Source: Leucosporidium creatinivorum (taxonomy: Eukaryota > Basidiomycota > Microbotryomycetes > Leucosporidiales > Leucosporidiaceae). Taken from it: a DNA stretch of 64,000 nt. A program made the translations under genes and the position numbers. Below are positions 32,662 to 44,136 of the stretch, one piece after another. The notes under the pieces were generated by a model, which saw nothing but the letters and a program-made list of their open reading frames with translations, was not told the origin of the DNA and did not search any database. The DNA lies in assembly GCA_001600635.1 (NCBI GenBank), contig BCKL01000001.1, forward strand, positions 1,282,808 through 1,346,807, written 5' to 3'. How positions within the stretch are numbered: the stretch's first letter is position 1; each line of letters starts with the position of its first letter.

Positions 32662-34655
32662 ATGGCACCTTCCTCCACCACCCAAAAGGTTGACGCGTTC
32701 GCCATGATGCGTCAAGCTGCTGCAGGCAAGAAGGCCTCCAACACCTCGGCTACAGATGCTTCTCCTCCCAAAGCTTCAGGCTCCGGCTCTAGCAGCAGCA
32801 AAGCCACCAAGGCTGCCGTCGCGCCCATGTTCAAGCCCAAAGGTTCAGGCCTCGGAGCAGGTCCCAAGCATGTAGCAGACATTGAGAACCAGCCCTGGGT
32901 CGAAAAGTAGTGAGTAGTAGCTTCTCTCACTCGTCACCGCACTGCTACCGAGCCTACAGAGGAGTTGGACCAAGGCGACGCGCTCCGCAACTCGCCCATC
33001 GCCGCTAGAGGAAGCTCGAGCTGACCTGTCCTCCACCTACACAGCCGCCCCAGGAACCTCGAGGAAGTCAGCGCTCAAGACCACACCGTCCAGGTGCTCA
33101 AGAAGACCCTCGGCAACTCGAACGTACGTCTCCTTCGCTCTGCGCCAGCTCATCCGTCCCTCGTGCATCACTACTGACCATCTCGCTCACCCAAGCAGCT
33201 CCCTCACATGCTCTTCTACGGCCCTCCTGGCACGGGCAAGACGTCCACCATTCTCGCCCTCTGCAAGCAGCTGTTCGGCCCCGAGCTGTTCCGCTCGCGA
33301 GTCCTCGAACTCAACGCTAGTGACGAACGTGGAATCTCGGTCGTGAGGGACAAGATCAAGAACTTTGCCAAGACGACCGTGACGACCAACCATGACCCGT
33401 GAGTACCGAGTTCGGCGGGAGGGGGACTTCTCGGCTAGAAGGCGCTGGAGCTGATTCGTGCTTGCTTCATTCTCTCCGCTTCCCATGTCATCCACGCCTC
33501 TACTACATTACAGCAACTACCCTGCCCCTCCTTTCAAGATCATCATCCTCGACGAAGCCGACTCGATGACCCAAGACGCCCAATCGGCGCTGAGGAGGAT
33601 CATGGAGAGCCACTCGAGGATCACTCGCTTCTGCCTCATCTGCAACTACGTGACTCGGTACACTTCTCTGCCTCTTTCCAGACCCTCTCTGCTTCTGTCC
33701 CCGCTTCCCCGCCGGCCCGACCGCGATGACCTCGGCGCTGACCCACCCCTTCTGCTGCACCCAACAGCATCATCGAGCCCATCACCTCGCGTTGCTCCAA
33801 GTTCCGCTTCAAGCCTTTGGACGTCTCAAGCACCGAGCTCCGCTTGAAGGAGATCTGCCTCAAGGAGAATGTCGACTGCCCCGACGATGCAAGTTGGCTC
33901 GTTCTAGCTCTCCTCCTCGGGCGCTGGTCACTGATTCGCTCTTCCTTCCGCCCCCTATTCTCTCCACCTATCTATCATCCGCTACACCGACCAACAGGCC
34001 CTCCGCGCCCTGATCAAAACCTCGGACGGCGACCTCCGCCGCGCCATCACCTACCTCCAATCCGCCTCCCGTCTGCACAGCGCCACCACTCCTCCAACAC
34101 CCCTGACTGCCATCTCGGTGCAAGAGATTGGCGGCGTCGTCCCTGATGCGGTGATGAACGAGTTGGCCAAGGCTTTGGGAGTGGAGATGGCTGGAGAGGA
34201 TGCGGAGATGGATGGAGGGAGGACGAGGAGCGCGTTTGAGACGGTGCAGAGGGCGGTGGAAAAGGTGGTTAGGGAGGGATACTCGGCTACACAGGTGTTG
34301 ACGCAGGTGAGTGTCGATTTGGTCGCTCTAGGATCAATGTGTCTGCTCCGCCGAGCTCGAACCGCCCCCCTTCCGCTTCCTTCCGCTTCTTCTCCCTCTC
34401 CCGGCCGACGAGCCCCTCACTCGACTCCAACGTGACTCCCAGCTCTTCTACCCAGTCACTAACACCCGCCCTCCCTCCCTCCCACAGCTGCACGACCTCC
34501 TCATCCTCGACCCTCTCGTCTCCCCTCGCGCCAAAGCCAAGATTGCCCTCACCCTCGGCGAGACGGACAAGTGCTTGACCGATGGAGCGGACGAGGAGCT
34601 GCAGCTCCTCAACGCTTGCGCGAAGATCAGGAAGGCGATTGGTGAGGCGGCCTAG
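32662..34655 (+). CDS. Replication factor C small subunit (Rfc2 of yeast / RFC4 of human type)
   Basis: Seven exons (32662-32909, 33045-33123, 33199-33398, 33514-33657, 33768-33888, 33998-34306, 34488-34655) give 422 residues. After a Ser/Ala-rich tail come [14 protein letters not shown] (RFC box II), the Walker A motif [33 protein letters not shown], Walker [22 protein letters not shown], the SRC motif [13 protein letters not shown] and sensor-2-like [15 protein letters not shown]-type sequence. It is part of the pentameric clamp loader that opens PCNA at primer ends. Box II wording and [16 protein letters not shown] point to the Rfc2/RFC4 subunit. The fifth intron begins with GC (gcaagt at 33889). 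Confidence 0.95.
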
Positions 34656-35360
34656 CTTCTTTGGGAGGCGAGGCGGTGGAGATGTGCTTGATGGGCTTGA
34701 GGGGAGGGGAGGTCGCTTGAAATACGCCGTGTTGTACAGGTCTCGAGTAGCGCAGAGCAGCGGGAGGGAGAGAGCCGAGAGAACGGCTCGGCGAAGAGCT
34801 CGGAGGTCACCTAGTAGGACAGAGCAGCTGCAGCGACCCCTAGTGAAGCCCACATCGCACTCGGTACATCCATAGCATATTCTTCGGCCTGAGGAACCTA
34901 CACAGCAACAGCGAATGCCTCGCGCTGGCCGACCAAGGGACAACCGACAACTCGGAGCTCGTCCCCTTCTCGCTCTTGCACCTCACCTACAGCTCAAGCT
35001 CTGAGGTTCACTCGAGCTCATACGCACCAGCACAACTCTAGCAGTCGACTACGACGCCTTCCGCCGACAAGCCACCGCCCTGCGTTGCCTTCGTGGGCAC
35101 TCGAGACTTTGCCCGTTGAGCTTTGTCCACCTTTTCCGCTCTTGCGATCCAAGCTCACACATCCTCGTCGCACCAGCAACCTCGTCGGGAGCAAGAGCTA
35201 CAGGCTAGCATTCCAGTACAGCTTTAGCGCTGCGTTGGCTAGCCCGCCTTCGCCAGTCGCCCTCGTCCTCTGCCCTCCCTCCCTCGTCCCTCTCATCGCT
35301 CTTCTCCCACCTTAAAACCGGCGGCGCACTAGCTCTACAGACCAGCTAGCGACCGATAAG
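34656..35360. other. Intergenic region
   Basis: 3' flank of the RFC gene and promoter/leader of the zinc-finger gene. Short frames only; no supported gene. Confidence 0.5.
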
Positions 35361-37440
35361 ATGGACTATCAGGTCGACTCGACTACCAACGATGTCTCCG
35401 TGAATGATGAAGAGGCGGCTGCCTTGTTCTCACTTTTAGGCGAGCAGGACGCATCGCTGCCAGTGCAGGCTAGCACAGGGAAGCGCGGGGCAGAGGGGGA
35501 GCAAGGCGAGAGGGAGGGAGTAGCACCAGCAACCAAGAGGAGCAGAGGAGGCGACTACGAGGTGGACGTTGACGTAGCGCCGACCTTGCACGACCTCGAC
35601 ACCTCCGTCGTCGGCGCCGAGGGGTGGGATGGCGCCCTCGCCTCCTTCTCAGCCACCTATGGGCTTCCGCCAGCGTCGAGCGGACCGATGGACAACAACG
35701 TCTCCCTCGGTCTCGGCGACTACAACCTCTCCTTCGACCTCTCGGACCTCTCGGCTTACCCCTCCTCGACCTCGGCGCTCGACCTCGAACGTCTCCTCGC
35801 TAGCGCTAGCAGTGGACCCACCACCGATGCGACTCCCATCCCCACACCCGTCGACTACCAGCGTCCTACCGCCCTCGAGCAACTGCAGAAAGCGCTCAAC
35901 GTCCAAGTCTCGAGCCAGCCAGCACCGACCGCCAGCGCCAGCGGCTCCACCGAGGTCATGATCGACCCCTCCCTCTACGACACGACCAACCAGCAAGAGC
36001 CGGACCATCAAGTCGAGTTGACGCTGGCACAGTTACTCGCCTCGGCGACGCAAGCCGACGTCGCCGTCCATGTCGAGCAGCCCAAGCCGGTCGAAGTCCC
36101 ACCTCCCCCTCCTCCGAAGCCTGCCCCACCGAAGCCTATCAGGAATAGAGCTCGACCCAAACCTCCTCCGGCGCCTACGGTGCCCACCCTCGACGCCGAC
36201 GGCAACATGGCATCGGGACCTACGGCGAAGGAGGCGGCTCAGTCGTTCGCAGGCGACGAGCACAACCCTCACCCATGCCCGAACGATGGATGCGAGAAGA
36301 AGTTTGTACGCAAGAGCGACTTTCTGCGTCACTACAGGATCCATACGGGCGAGCGACCGTTCCGCTGCGAGCATCAGGGTTGCGGCAAGACCTTCATCCA
36401 GGTGAGCTACGAGCTGACTCTTCGGCCAAGAAATGCTCGCTGACCCATCCTCGTATGTTCCGATACAGCGCTCGGCTCTCACCGTACATACTCGCGTCCA
36501 CTCGGGCGAGAAGCCTCACATCTGCGCCGACTGCCAACGCCAGTTCAGCGACTCGTCCTCGCTCGCTCGTCATCGTCGCGTCCATGCTGGTCTCAAGCCC
36601 TTCACCTGCGAGAAGTGCAACACCAAGTCGTTCTCGCGCAAAGCTACGCTCAAGAGACATGAGGCCATCTGTCGAGGACCGAACGAGAAGTGAGTCGCTC
36701 GGCTTCGGTGATTGATGACTTGGCTTGTGGCTCACAGCCTCGTCGCTCGCAGGACTCGCAGGGGAAGGAAGAAGCTCTCCGCCACCATGGTCGACGCTGC
36801 AGACGACGCCTCGGCCGACCCTGCAGGCTCCGCCACGGCCTCTGCCTCCGCCTCAGCTTCCAACTCGCCCGGCCCCGAGGAAGCGGAGGAGGAAGCGGAG
36901 GAGGAAGCCGAGGAGGGAAGCGAGGACCCCGAGGGCGACATGTACGAGGAGGACGATCTCAGTAAGCTGCCTCCCGGTGCACACAGGTTGAACGCCTCGG
37001 CATCTCACCACCACCATCAGCCACACACCCTTCCTCTCGACTTCTCGCTCGACCCCGCCCTCGCTGGCTTCGGCGGTCCTTCCTCCCTCCCGTCGACGTC
37101 CTCCTCCCTTCCTCCCAGCCTTCGCGGCTTGCCTCTCTCCTCTCATCCCTCATCCTCCTCCCTCCATCTCGGCAGCAGCTCCACCGCTCAAGCCCTCCTC
37201 AACGCCTCCGTCTCTTCCGCCGCCTCCCCCGTCCTCGCCGAAAGCGCCGCTAGGACCGAGGTGCACCCTGTGCCGAGACCGAGTGCTCCCTCCTCCTCCT
37301 CGAACGGCAACAGCACGACGGGCACCGAGGCGTTCGCGCAGGCGCGAGCCGAGCAGGATAGGATCTCGGCGGAGCAGCAGGCGGCGATTGCGTTGGTGGG
37401 AGTTGGCTTTGCGCCTGCGCCTTCGCCGAAGGTCTTGTGA
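35361..37440 (+). CDS. C2H2 zinc-finger transcription factor (four fingers)
   Basis: Three exons (35361-36401, 36469-36689, 36753-37440) give 649 residues. The first ~300 residues are acidic/hydrophobic and Pro-rich and may activate transcription ([20 protein letters not shown]). Four tandem C2H2 fingers follow: [60 protein letters not shown] and [19 protein letters not shown], with TGERPF-type linkers. A basic stretch TRRGRKKL (nuclear signal) and a Glu-rich block precede a long Ser/Leu-rich tail. DNA-binding regulator of unknown targets; the finger set resembles fungal stress or carbon regulators, but I do not assign a name. Confidence 0.92.
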
Positions 37441-37788
37441 GAGAAGGGATGCTCGGGAGGCGTGCTTTAGTGTGGACCAGTTGCTTGGAAGGAGGGCTCG
37501 GCGGAGGAGTTGCAGACGCTTGCTTGGAGGGTTTCTCGCTCGATTGTGCTTTGTTGTTCATACATTACCCCTCGCTATGTAGCTGTGCATCAATATAACG
37601 TACTAGTCTCAATGGACTCCACGTCTCGCTACATAAAGCTTCCGAGGCGGTGCTTCGCAGCAGTCCTTTGACGCGCTTCAGTCGCTCGTCCCTCCCTCTC
37701 CCTTCGCCACTCCACTCCAGCTTCAAGTCATCCAAGTGAGCTTTAGCCTGGGTTCATAGAGGGCTGCAGAAGCTGACCAGCTGTGCAG
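37441..37788. other. Intergenic / leader region
   Basis: 3' flank of the zinc-finger gene, then leader and intron (37736-37788, gtgagc to gtgcag) of the small Cys-rich gene. No ATG in frame with the following exon was found here. Confidence 0.45.
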
Positions 37789-38115
37789 ACTCCCTACAGC
37801 ACCTTCACACAGAACCGCTCTCAGCCAACAAAGCGACCAGTGAGCTCCGAACCGCCTGTCGGCGCCTCTTCCTCGACTGACGAAGGCTCCACTCTGTCAG
37901 TGTCTACTTCAAGTCAAGCTTCGTACCCTCCCAACTCGCTCCAGTCGGCGCTCAAGCCAAACGAGTCCACCGAAATCAACCTCTCGCCTCCGCAAGAGCA
38001 GCAGCAGCAGGGGACCGAATCGGACGAAGCCATGAAGCTGAGGGGAGGATGCATCCCTTTCGATTGCTGCGGATGCGAGGGAGAATGTTGCTGTATCCCC
38101 TGCACTATCGCATAG
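37789..38115 (+). CDS. Small protein with Cys-rich C-terminus, start not resolved
   Basis: The exon begins after an acceptor (gctgaccagctgtgcag) and is open to the stop at 38113-38115. It encodes about 108 residues, mostly Ser/Gln/Thr-rich, and ends with MKLRGGCIPFDCCGC and then ECCCIPCTIA. Such LRGGC plus clustered-Cys tails occur at the ends of small basidiomycete proteins of unknown function. They could be lipid-modified or membrane-associated (inference). The upstream frame through the preceding exon has no ATG before a stop near 37640. Either another 5' exon supplies the start or translation begins internally, for example at MKLRGG (38031). Confidence 0.5.
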   Translation, partial: TPYSTFTQNRSQPTKRPVSSEPPVGASSSTDEGSTLSVSTSSQASYPPNSLQSALKPNESTEINLSPPQEQQQQGTESDEAMKLRGGCIPFDCCGCEGECCCIPCTIA

Positions 38116-38397
38116 TCGTCTGTAGGGCTACAGGGTCTTGCAAGGGGGCCTCGGCGCGTTTCGGTGACGTAGGGATTGTTGTGCAGTTGCAAAGGGGACT
38201 TTTAGTACCAAGTCGAACGAGCGGGAGTGAGCTGTGAATGAGGTGCAGCAAAGTGAACATGTTGAACGGTAGATATTGTGAGAGTTCGCCGATCGTCTCG
38301 ACGGACTCAACTTGGAGCACAGAGCTCGAATCGTCTCTCTTCCTTCTCCCGCCACTTGCTCGCTTCTTTACACCTCTCGAACTACCTACAACTTATC
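38116..38397. other. Spacer and leader of the next small gene
   Basis: Short CT-rich region with no gene; its last part is the leader ending at ATG 38398. Confidence 0.5.
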
Positions 38398-39045
38398 ATG
38401 GTGAGTCCAGCTACTGGGAGAACATGCTCTTGCTATGCTACAGCCTCCCGTGAACCCTGGAGCTGACTTGAACCTGCCCCCTCGCCTTCGCACTTTCTCT
38501 CAACACCACAGTCCGCTCCCGCTCAGAACACTGCCGCCCCCGCCGCTGGACAGGGTGACGCTGTAAGCTAACAATTGTCTGAGCTTGCTGCTACACCCTC
38601 GCTCTTCTGCTACTCTCGCTCTTCTGCTAACCCGCTTGCCTGGCTTGCGCAACCTCATGTAGCTCGACAAAGCCGTGGATACTATCCTTAAGAAGGGCGG
38701 CAAGGGACAGTCCCGTGGAGTGACTGAGAAGATCTCGGATGGCATTCGCGTAAGTCGCTACACCAGCCTTTCCTGGCTTGCGCCGATCTCACGTGCTTGG
38801 AGCAGAGTTGGAGCGTTCCAGAGGGACGGACAAGAGCTGTAGGCTGACAGACATCTTCACGCACAACAGACCATCTTCAAGAAGGCCACCGTACGTCGTC
38901 CTGCTGGCTCTGGTCGTCCTCGAGACGACTTTTGCCCCTTTGATATCGCTTAGCGCCAAATCGAACCTGACTCGATCGTCATCCTCACATTCCAACTCGC
39001 TCTATACATGTACAGGGCAAGGACGTGCCCATCAAGGACCAGTGA
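38398..39045 (+). CDS. Small conserved-looking protein of 63 residues in five exons
   Basis: Exons 38398-38400 (only ATG), 38512-38562, 38663-38749, 38870-38890 and 39016-39045 are all in phase. The protein begins SAPAQNTAAPAAGQGDA after Met and continues LDKAVDTILKKGGKGQSRG, VTEKISDGIRTIFKKATGK and DVPIKDQ. The second half looks like two short amphipathic helices, reminiscent of small soluble stress-type fungal proteins. No function is assigned. Five exons for 192 coding bases is extreme, and the first intron follows the start codon directly. All introns have GT/AG ends. Confidence 0.75.
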
Positions 39046-40821
39046 GCTGCTCTCTTACATCTCTCTACTCCTCCCTCGCTGACCTCGTTCGCCTTCCTTC
39101 CTCCTCTCACCCAACTTCTCCTTCCCGCGCTCTCTGCGACTCTTCACGCCTCGCAGGAACTAATCTACTACCTGCGACCTAATACCTACGCTTTACCCGA
39201 CTATCCCGCCCCCAAGTCTGTTCAGTACCCCTTCCTTTCCCTTTTCCAGCACTCGCCCTCTCCCCCTCGGCTCGACTTCGACCCGTAGGACAGGCGCAAT
39301 AGCTTCAGCGATAATTCAACTACCCCTCTTCGATCTTATGTCGTGCTGAGGATCGAGAGCGATGGAGAGAGCGCGAGGGAGAGACGAAGGCGAGAGAGCC
39401 GAGAAGTGCTCGGCGCTCTACCACTCGTCTGAGCGCGAAGGTGAAGGCTATCAACAGAGAGGGTAGCCGTGTTAGCTTTTAAGGAGAAATCGAGGCTCCG
39501 CACAGGTCATCCTTCGCGGTCTAGCGCCTAGAGGGGTAAACCGAGCGACTCGAAGCCCTTTCGGCGCGGCAAGCCCTCGCTTCAGCGTAGCGTAGCAAGG
39601 TCGCCTTCTTAATAGAAGAGGATCGAGGTGCACCAAAGTCATCGCACGCCCTCTCCTGCGCGGCAGACCCACATAGTCGCCTCTCAGCAAGCACTGCCCG
39701 CAGCTGAAGGCTCGGCGCTGAGCTGAGGGGGCCAGTTCGAGTCTGGGAACGGGCAACAGTTGTCACGAGAGGGTCAGAAAGCACAATCGAGCTTCAAGCT
39801 GTACTCTAGCCCGTCCTCTCGCCCGCCTTCGAGGCGAAGTGCGTCAGAGGTGGTCCGAGCTTGACCTACTCAAAATCAGCTCGGCTGACCTTCTCCTCTC
39901 TTTCTCTCCTGCCACATCCTTCTGGAGTGGTCGTTGCGTGCAGCATCCACAAGCATGGTGCTCTCGCTCTAGTGAGTGCAGGCCTCTGTAAGAGGCTCTG
40001 CCACTGGATCAAGGCCCGACTCTTCCTCGCGTGAAGTGCTCGTCGACCTCCAAACTACTCAGCGAAGGACCGCAGAGCAGTACTCCTCCCTCCGGGGGCT
40101 CTGGGAAAATCTCACTCACGATCCTGGGACGACCGCTTAAGCCTCCCAACAGCTCTCGCAGCCTGCTCCTCGTCGAGCAAGCTCGAACTGACATGGAAGC
40201 GCCCGAGCAGCTCGCTGCCATTTGCTCCTCCTCAGCGATGGGAAGGCCGCTGTAGCCTTCCCGCCAACTCTAGCCCATCCTAGTGGTGGTAGTGATCTAC
40301 AGGCTGCTGCTCAGCCAGCACGCCTTCGCAACGAGGAGCCGCGAGCAAGTGCTCCTCAGGCGTCGACGGGAGGCGCGCTACAAGTCCTCCCATGCAGCTT
40401 TCGGGCTCGCACAAGCTGTAGGAGTCGATTAGTCACCCAGGAGAAGGGAGGAGTAGGTACGTCGACTGTATGATGCTTCCCGGTCGTTCGAAGGGATGCT
40501 TGGGGGAAAGCTCGGCGCAACAGCTTCCAAGCTCGTGTCTGACCGCGGAGGGCTACCAGGCTTGGTGGAGGGCAAGTCGAAACAAGAAAGGATAGAGGTG
40601 ACTCGACGATCCGTCAAGCGAAGCAAGGTGGTGATGCGGGAGGTGTTGCTCGACCGACGCCTTATGCCGGAGGGAGCTTAGTCGCGGGAAGGGTCGCTCG
40701 CGGGAGGCTGGGCCGGCTGTGTAGGCCATTCACTTCTTAAGCTATATAACACTCTCGCCCTATATTCTACCTTATCCCTCACGCTCCCCCTCGCTTCTGA
40801 TAAGTCACAACTCTCCTCGGC
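39046..40821. other. Longest gene-poor stretch (1.8 kb)
   Basis: No supported protein gene. A B-box-like element (agttcgagtctggg) with aacgggca after it lies near 39735-39752 and could be the remnant of a tRNA 3' half, but no matching 5' part was found. A tatataa element occurs at about 40742. Short frames around 40009-40255 on both strands have no domains. Confidence 0.4.
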
Positions 40822-43472
40822 TCACTTCTTGCCCTGCTCCAACAACCATGTCCACAAGCCCATCTCGTCCTTGTAATCGTGATGTGCGACCGAGACGAGC
40901 CACCTCGTGTCTGCGAGGTCGCGAATGAACTTGCGCGAGTCGGATCCGGCGGGGTAGAGGTGCGACCATTCGAGCCAGATGGCGAAGGCTTCCTCCTATG
41001 AGATGGGGAAGGCGAGAGTCAGCGGTGGGTCGGGAGAGGAAGGGAATGGAGATAGTGGAGATGGTGGAGATGGTGGAGAGGGTAGCAGAGCAATCGAAAG
41101 GAAGCCAAAAACTCACGTTCCAAGCCTTGAAGCTCATCTCCTCGATCAAAGTGGTCGTGACAATCTCCTTCCCTCCAAACACTCCCCACGTGACGGCATT
41201 CACATCCCCTTTCCGCATATTGCTCCTACTGTCCCCCTTCCTGTTCCCCGCAAACCACTTGATCAGCCCCTCCTCCCCCTCGCCCTTCTCCTTCCTCTCC
41301 TTCTCCTCCTCAGCGCTCCTCCTCTCGAACTCATCCAGCTCCTCCTCACTGAGGAAGAACTCGACGAACGCCTTCTGATACACGTAGCCTCCCTTTGGAC
41401 CGAAGCCGTGGACGGGGTGAGCAGAGGGAGCGCCATCGACGGCGGGCTGGGAACCGACGGTCCACCAGTGTCGTTCGTCGTTCAGACGGATGAGGGAGGA
41501 GGAGATGGAGGTTGTTTCAGCGCGGAGGGGCTCCTCGGACCAGGGGTTCGAGGGGAGCTTGCCGGAGAGGTAGGAGGAGAAGATGGTGGAGACGTCCGAG
41601 AGGGTCGTCGGGCGGCCCCATTGCCGCAGGGCTTCGGCGGGCTGTAGGGCGTCGCGAGCAACGAGATCAGCGTCACGCGCCACAGAATCAAGAATCTCAA
41701 CCCACCGGCAGCTTCAACCCCACGCCATAGCCATCTAAATCACCATACGCCGGACTCCTCGCATCTCCAAACCTTCCATTCGGGAACTCGTCCCAGCTTG
41801 TCGGGCTGTCCTTGCGAGCGATATCGGGGCTGGCGACCGTTTGGCCGTTGAAGCTGCCTCCTCGGGTGCCATTGGGAGTGGAGGGGCGGAGCGAGTTGAC
41901 GGCTTTGGGGAGGGGACCGCCGTGGGTGGGGAGAGTCTGCGATTTGTGTGAGAGGGAAGAGGGTGAGCGAAGTAGCTCACTGGTAGGAGGCTCAAGCGGT
42001 GCTACTCCAAGCTCGAAGAAGAGCCACCGAAGCGAGAGAAACGAAAGCCGAGCCAATCGAAAACTCACCCTCATGCCCACACTCCTGTTCTGCCCCGGCT
42101 GCACCCACTCGAGCTTCTCCAGCACCTTGGTGACACTCTTCTCGAGGTTGAGCGTGCAGAGATGGAAGCCATTGACGCCTCCATCGCGAAGTTGGCGCAT
42201 CATGTCGACGGCGAGGTTGACGCCGTACTCCTTGACTGCGGCGTCGTCGTGCTGTTGGGTAGTAGACGAGGTCAGCGGAGGAGTCGGAAGAAGAGCGAGA
42301 GGTAGTCGGGAAGCAGGGTGAACTCACTTGGATCTCTTCGAGCTCCTTGACGAGTTGAGGCGGTAGGAAGCTCTTGCAGAGGTTGGTCATGCGGCGGAAG
42401 GACTGGTAGTTCTGGATGGGCATGATACCAGGGAGGATGGGGATGGTTATGCCTGTGCACGAGTCGCCGAAGCAGCGAACGAATCGTCAGCTCTTGCAAC
42501 GCCGAGACAGACGGGCGGCGAGTCAGTTCGAAATGAGAAGATCCAAACGCACCTCGCTCCCTGCATGCTTGGTACCAGGCCATGAACGTCTCAACGTCGT
42601 AGAAGAGCTGGGTGACGACGAAATCGGCGCCGGCCTCTTGCTTTTGGTAGAGGTACTCGATGTCCATCTGCTTATCCTCTGAATCAGCGTGGCCCTCGGG
42701 GTAGCCTGTAGGATGGTCGGGTGGGTCAGTACAAGATCTCGCTGGGTGGTGATGGCGAGGGAGTGCAGTCGATGCGCCGAGGGGAGGCGATGGACCGAAG
42801 CTCGGAAGCTCACCAGCAACGCCGATGCAGAAATCATCGCCATGGTGCTCCTTGATGTACTTGACGAGGTCGGTAGCATGCTGGAACTCATCGCTAGCAG
42901 CGACCCAGTACTCCTCACCGCGAGGAGGGTCTGGTCGCGTGCGAAGGTGAGATACGATGGGGTCAGATCAGCGATGAGATCATGTAGCAGAGCAGTGGGA
43001 GGGTGAACTCACCACCACGCAGAGCTAGTAGGTTGACTACGCCGAGTTCTTTCGCCCTCTGTAATGCAGAAGAAAGCTGGAGATCAGCTTGGCCGCTTCC
43101 TGCCCGCTCCGCTCTTTTACTCGGCTGCAACAAGCTCACCTTCAACGCGCCATCCAGCACCTTCTTCTCCATATTCGTACACGTCAAATGCAAGCAGCAC
43201 TGTACCCCCATCCCTTGAACAGCTCCCGCCAGCTCCAAGCTCCTCTCCTGAGTGCTTCCCCCTGCTCCCCAAGTGACATGCACCCAAGTAGGGTCCAACG
43301 TCCGGCTCATGCGGTCGATGCGGTCTACTAGGTTGGTCGTCCCGATGGACGTTTTCGGGGGGAAGACTTCAAAGGTGTAGAATGGTGAGGAGGGGGAGGG
43401 GAGCGAGTCTAGGAGGGCGGTGATTTTGAGCGAGGTGGGCTGCCGCAGCTCGGGGGTCGAGGTGCCCGACAT
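40822..43472 (-). CDS. Methylenetetrahydrofolate reductase
   Basis: About nine exons run from ATG 43472 (MSGTSTPELRQP) to stop 40824-40822. The N-terminal TIM-barrel domain shows FYTFEVFPPKTSIGTTNLVD, THVTWGAGGST-type sequence (WVHVTWGAGGST), HLTCTNM, NLLALRGGDPPRG, GYPEGHADSEDKQMDIEYL, ADFVVTQLFYDVETF and ITIPILPGIMPI. These bind FAD and folate. The C-terminal regulatory domain has ALRQWGRPTTLSDV, NDERHWWTVGSQPAVDGAPS, GFGPKGGYVYQKAFVEFF and NAVTWGVFGGKEI. The enzyme reduces 5,10-methylene-THF to 5-methyl-THF for methionine synthesis in the cytosol. A Ser/Pro/Gly-rich linker joins the domains. I cannot tell MET12 type from MET13 type. Confidence 0.96.
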
Positions 43473-44136
43473 GTTGTCCAATAGTAGATGCTGGTGATAC
43501 GCTACAGGCGAAGAGACAGCGACGAGAGAGGTCGGAGATCGAGAGACGCGAAGCTCGAAGGCAGCGATTCGCCTTTGAGTCGGATCGCGACTGCCGCCGG
43601 CTCAGCCGACTTGGGGGCGGATTCTGTCGCTCTTTGCGCACGCTCTTCGATGGCTCACGGATGACTCGAATACTAGGCAAACCGAGTTGAGATTACAATG
43701 ACGAGCCACGAGCGAGAGGGAAAGAACTAGGCAGAGGGGGAAGGGGGCGGAGGAGGGGAGGGGGGGAGGGACATAGAAAGAGAGACGAGAGAGAGCAAAA
43801 TGAGGAAGCGCGCGCCGACCGAGACCGAGACTTTGATCCTGTCATCCATCCACCAACCATCGCCGACCGACCGCCTGCTCCTCCCATCTCCGAACTCGAG
43901 CTCGGCGCCTCCTCCTCCTCCTCCTCCTCCTCCAGTAGATTCTCTATGGCCAAATGTATGTCGGAAGGGAGGAGGTGAAAGCGGTGTGGTGGTGGCGAGG
44001 GCGAAGGGGGTCGTTAGAAATGAGCGAGGAAGGATGAGGGCTGCGAAGGGGAGGAAGGGAGGGTGGAGGGGAGGGGGGACCAAAAGGGCGCGAGGAGAGC
44101 GTAGGGAGAGAGCGATGGAAGTAGGGTCGTAGTCGT
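43473..44136. other. Intergenic region with simple repeats
   Basis: Promoter side of the MTHFR gene and 3' flank of CDC42. It contains a (tcc)n/(ctc)n run near 43905-43935 and G-rich runs at 43730-43770. No supported gene. Confidence 0.5.

Noticed and set aside
39680-39755. Complete tRNA at the B-box near 39735
   Set aside because: The 5' acceptor strand and D arm are not found at the right distance and one T-stem pair fails; kept only as a possible remnant.
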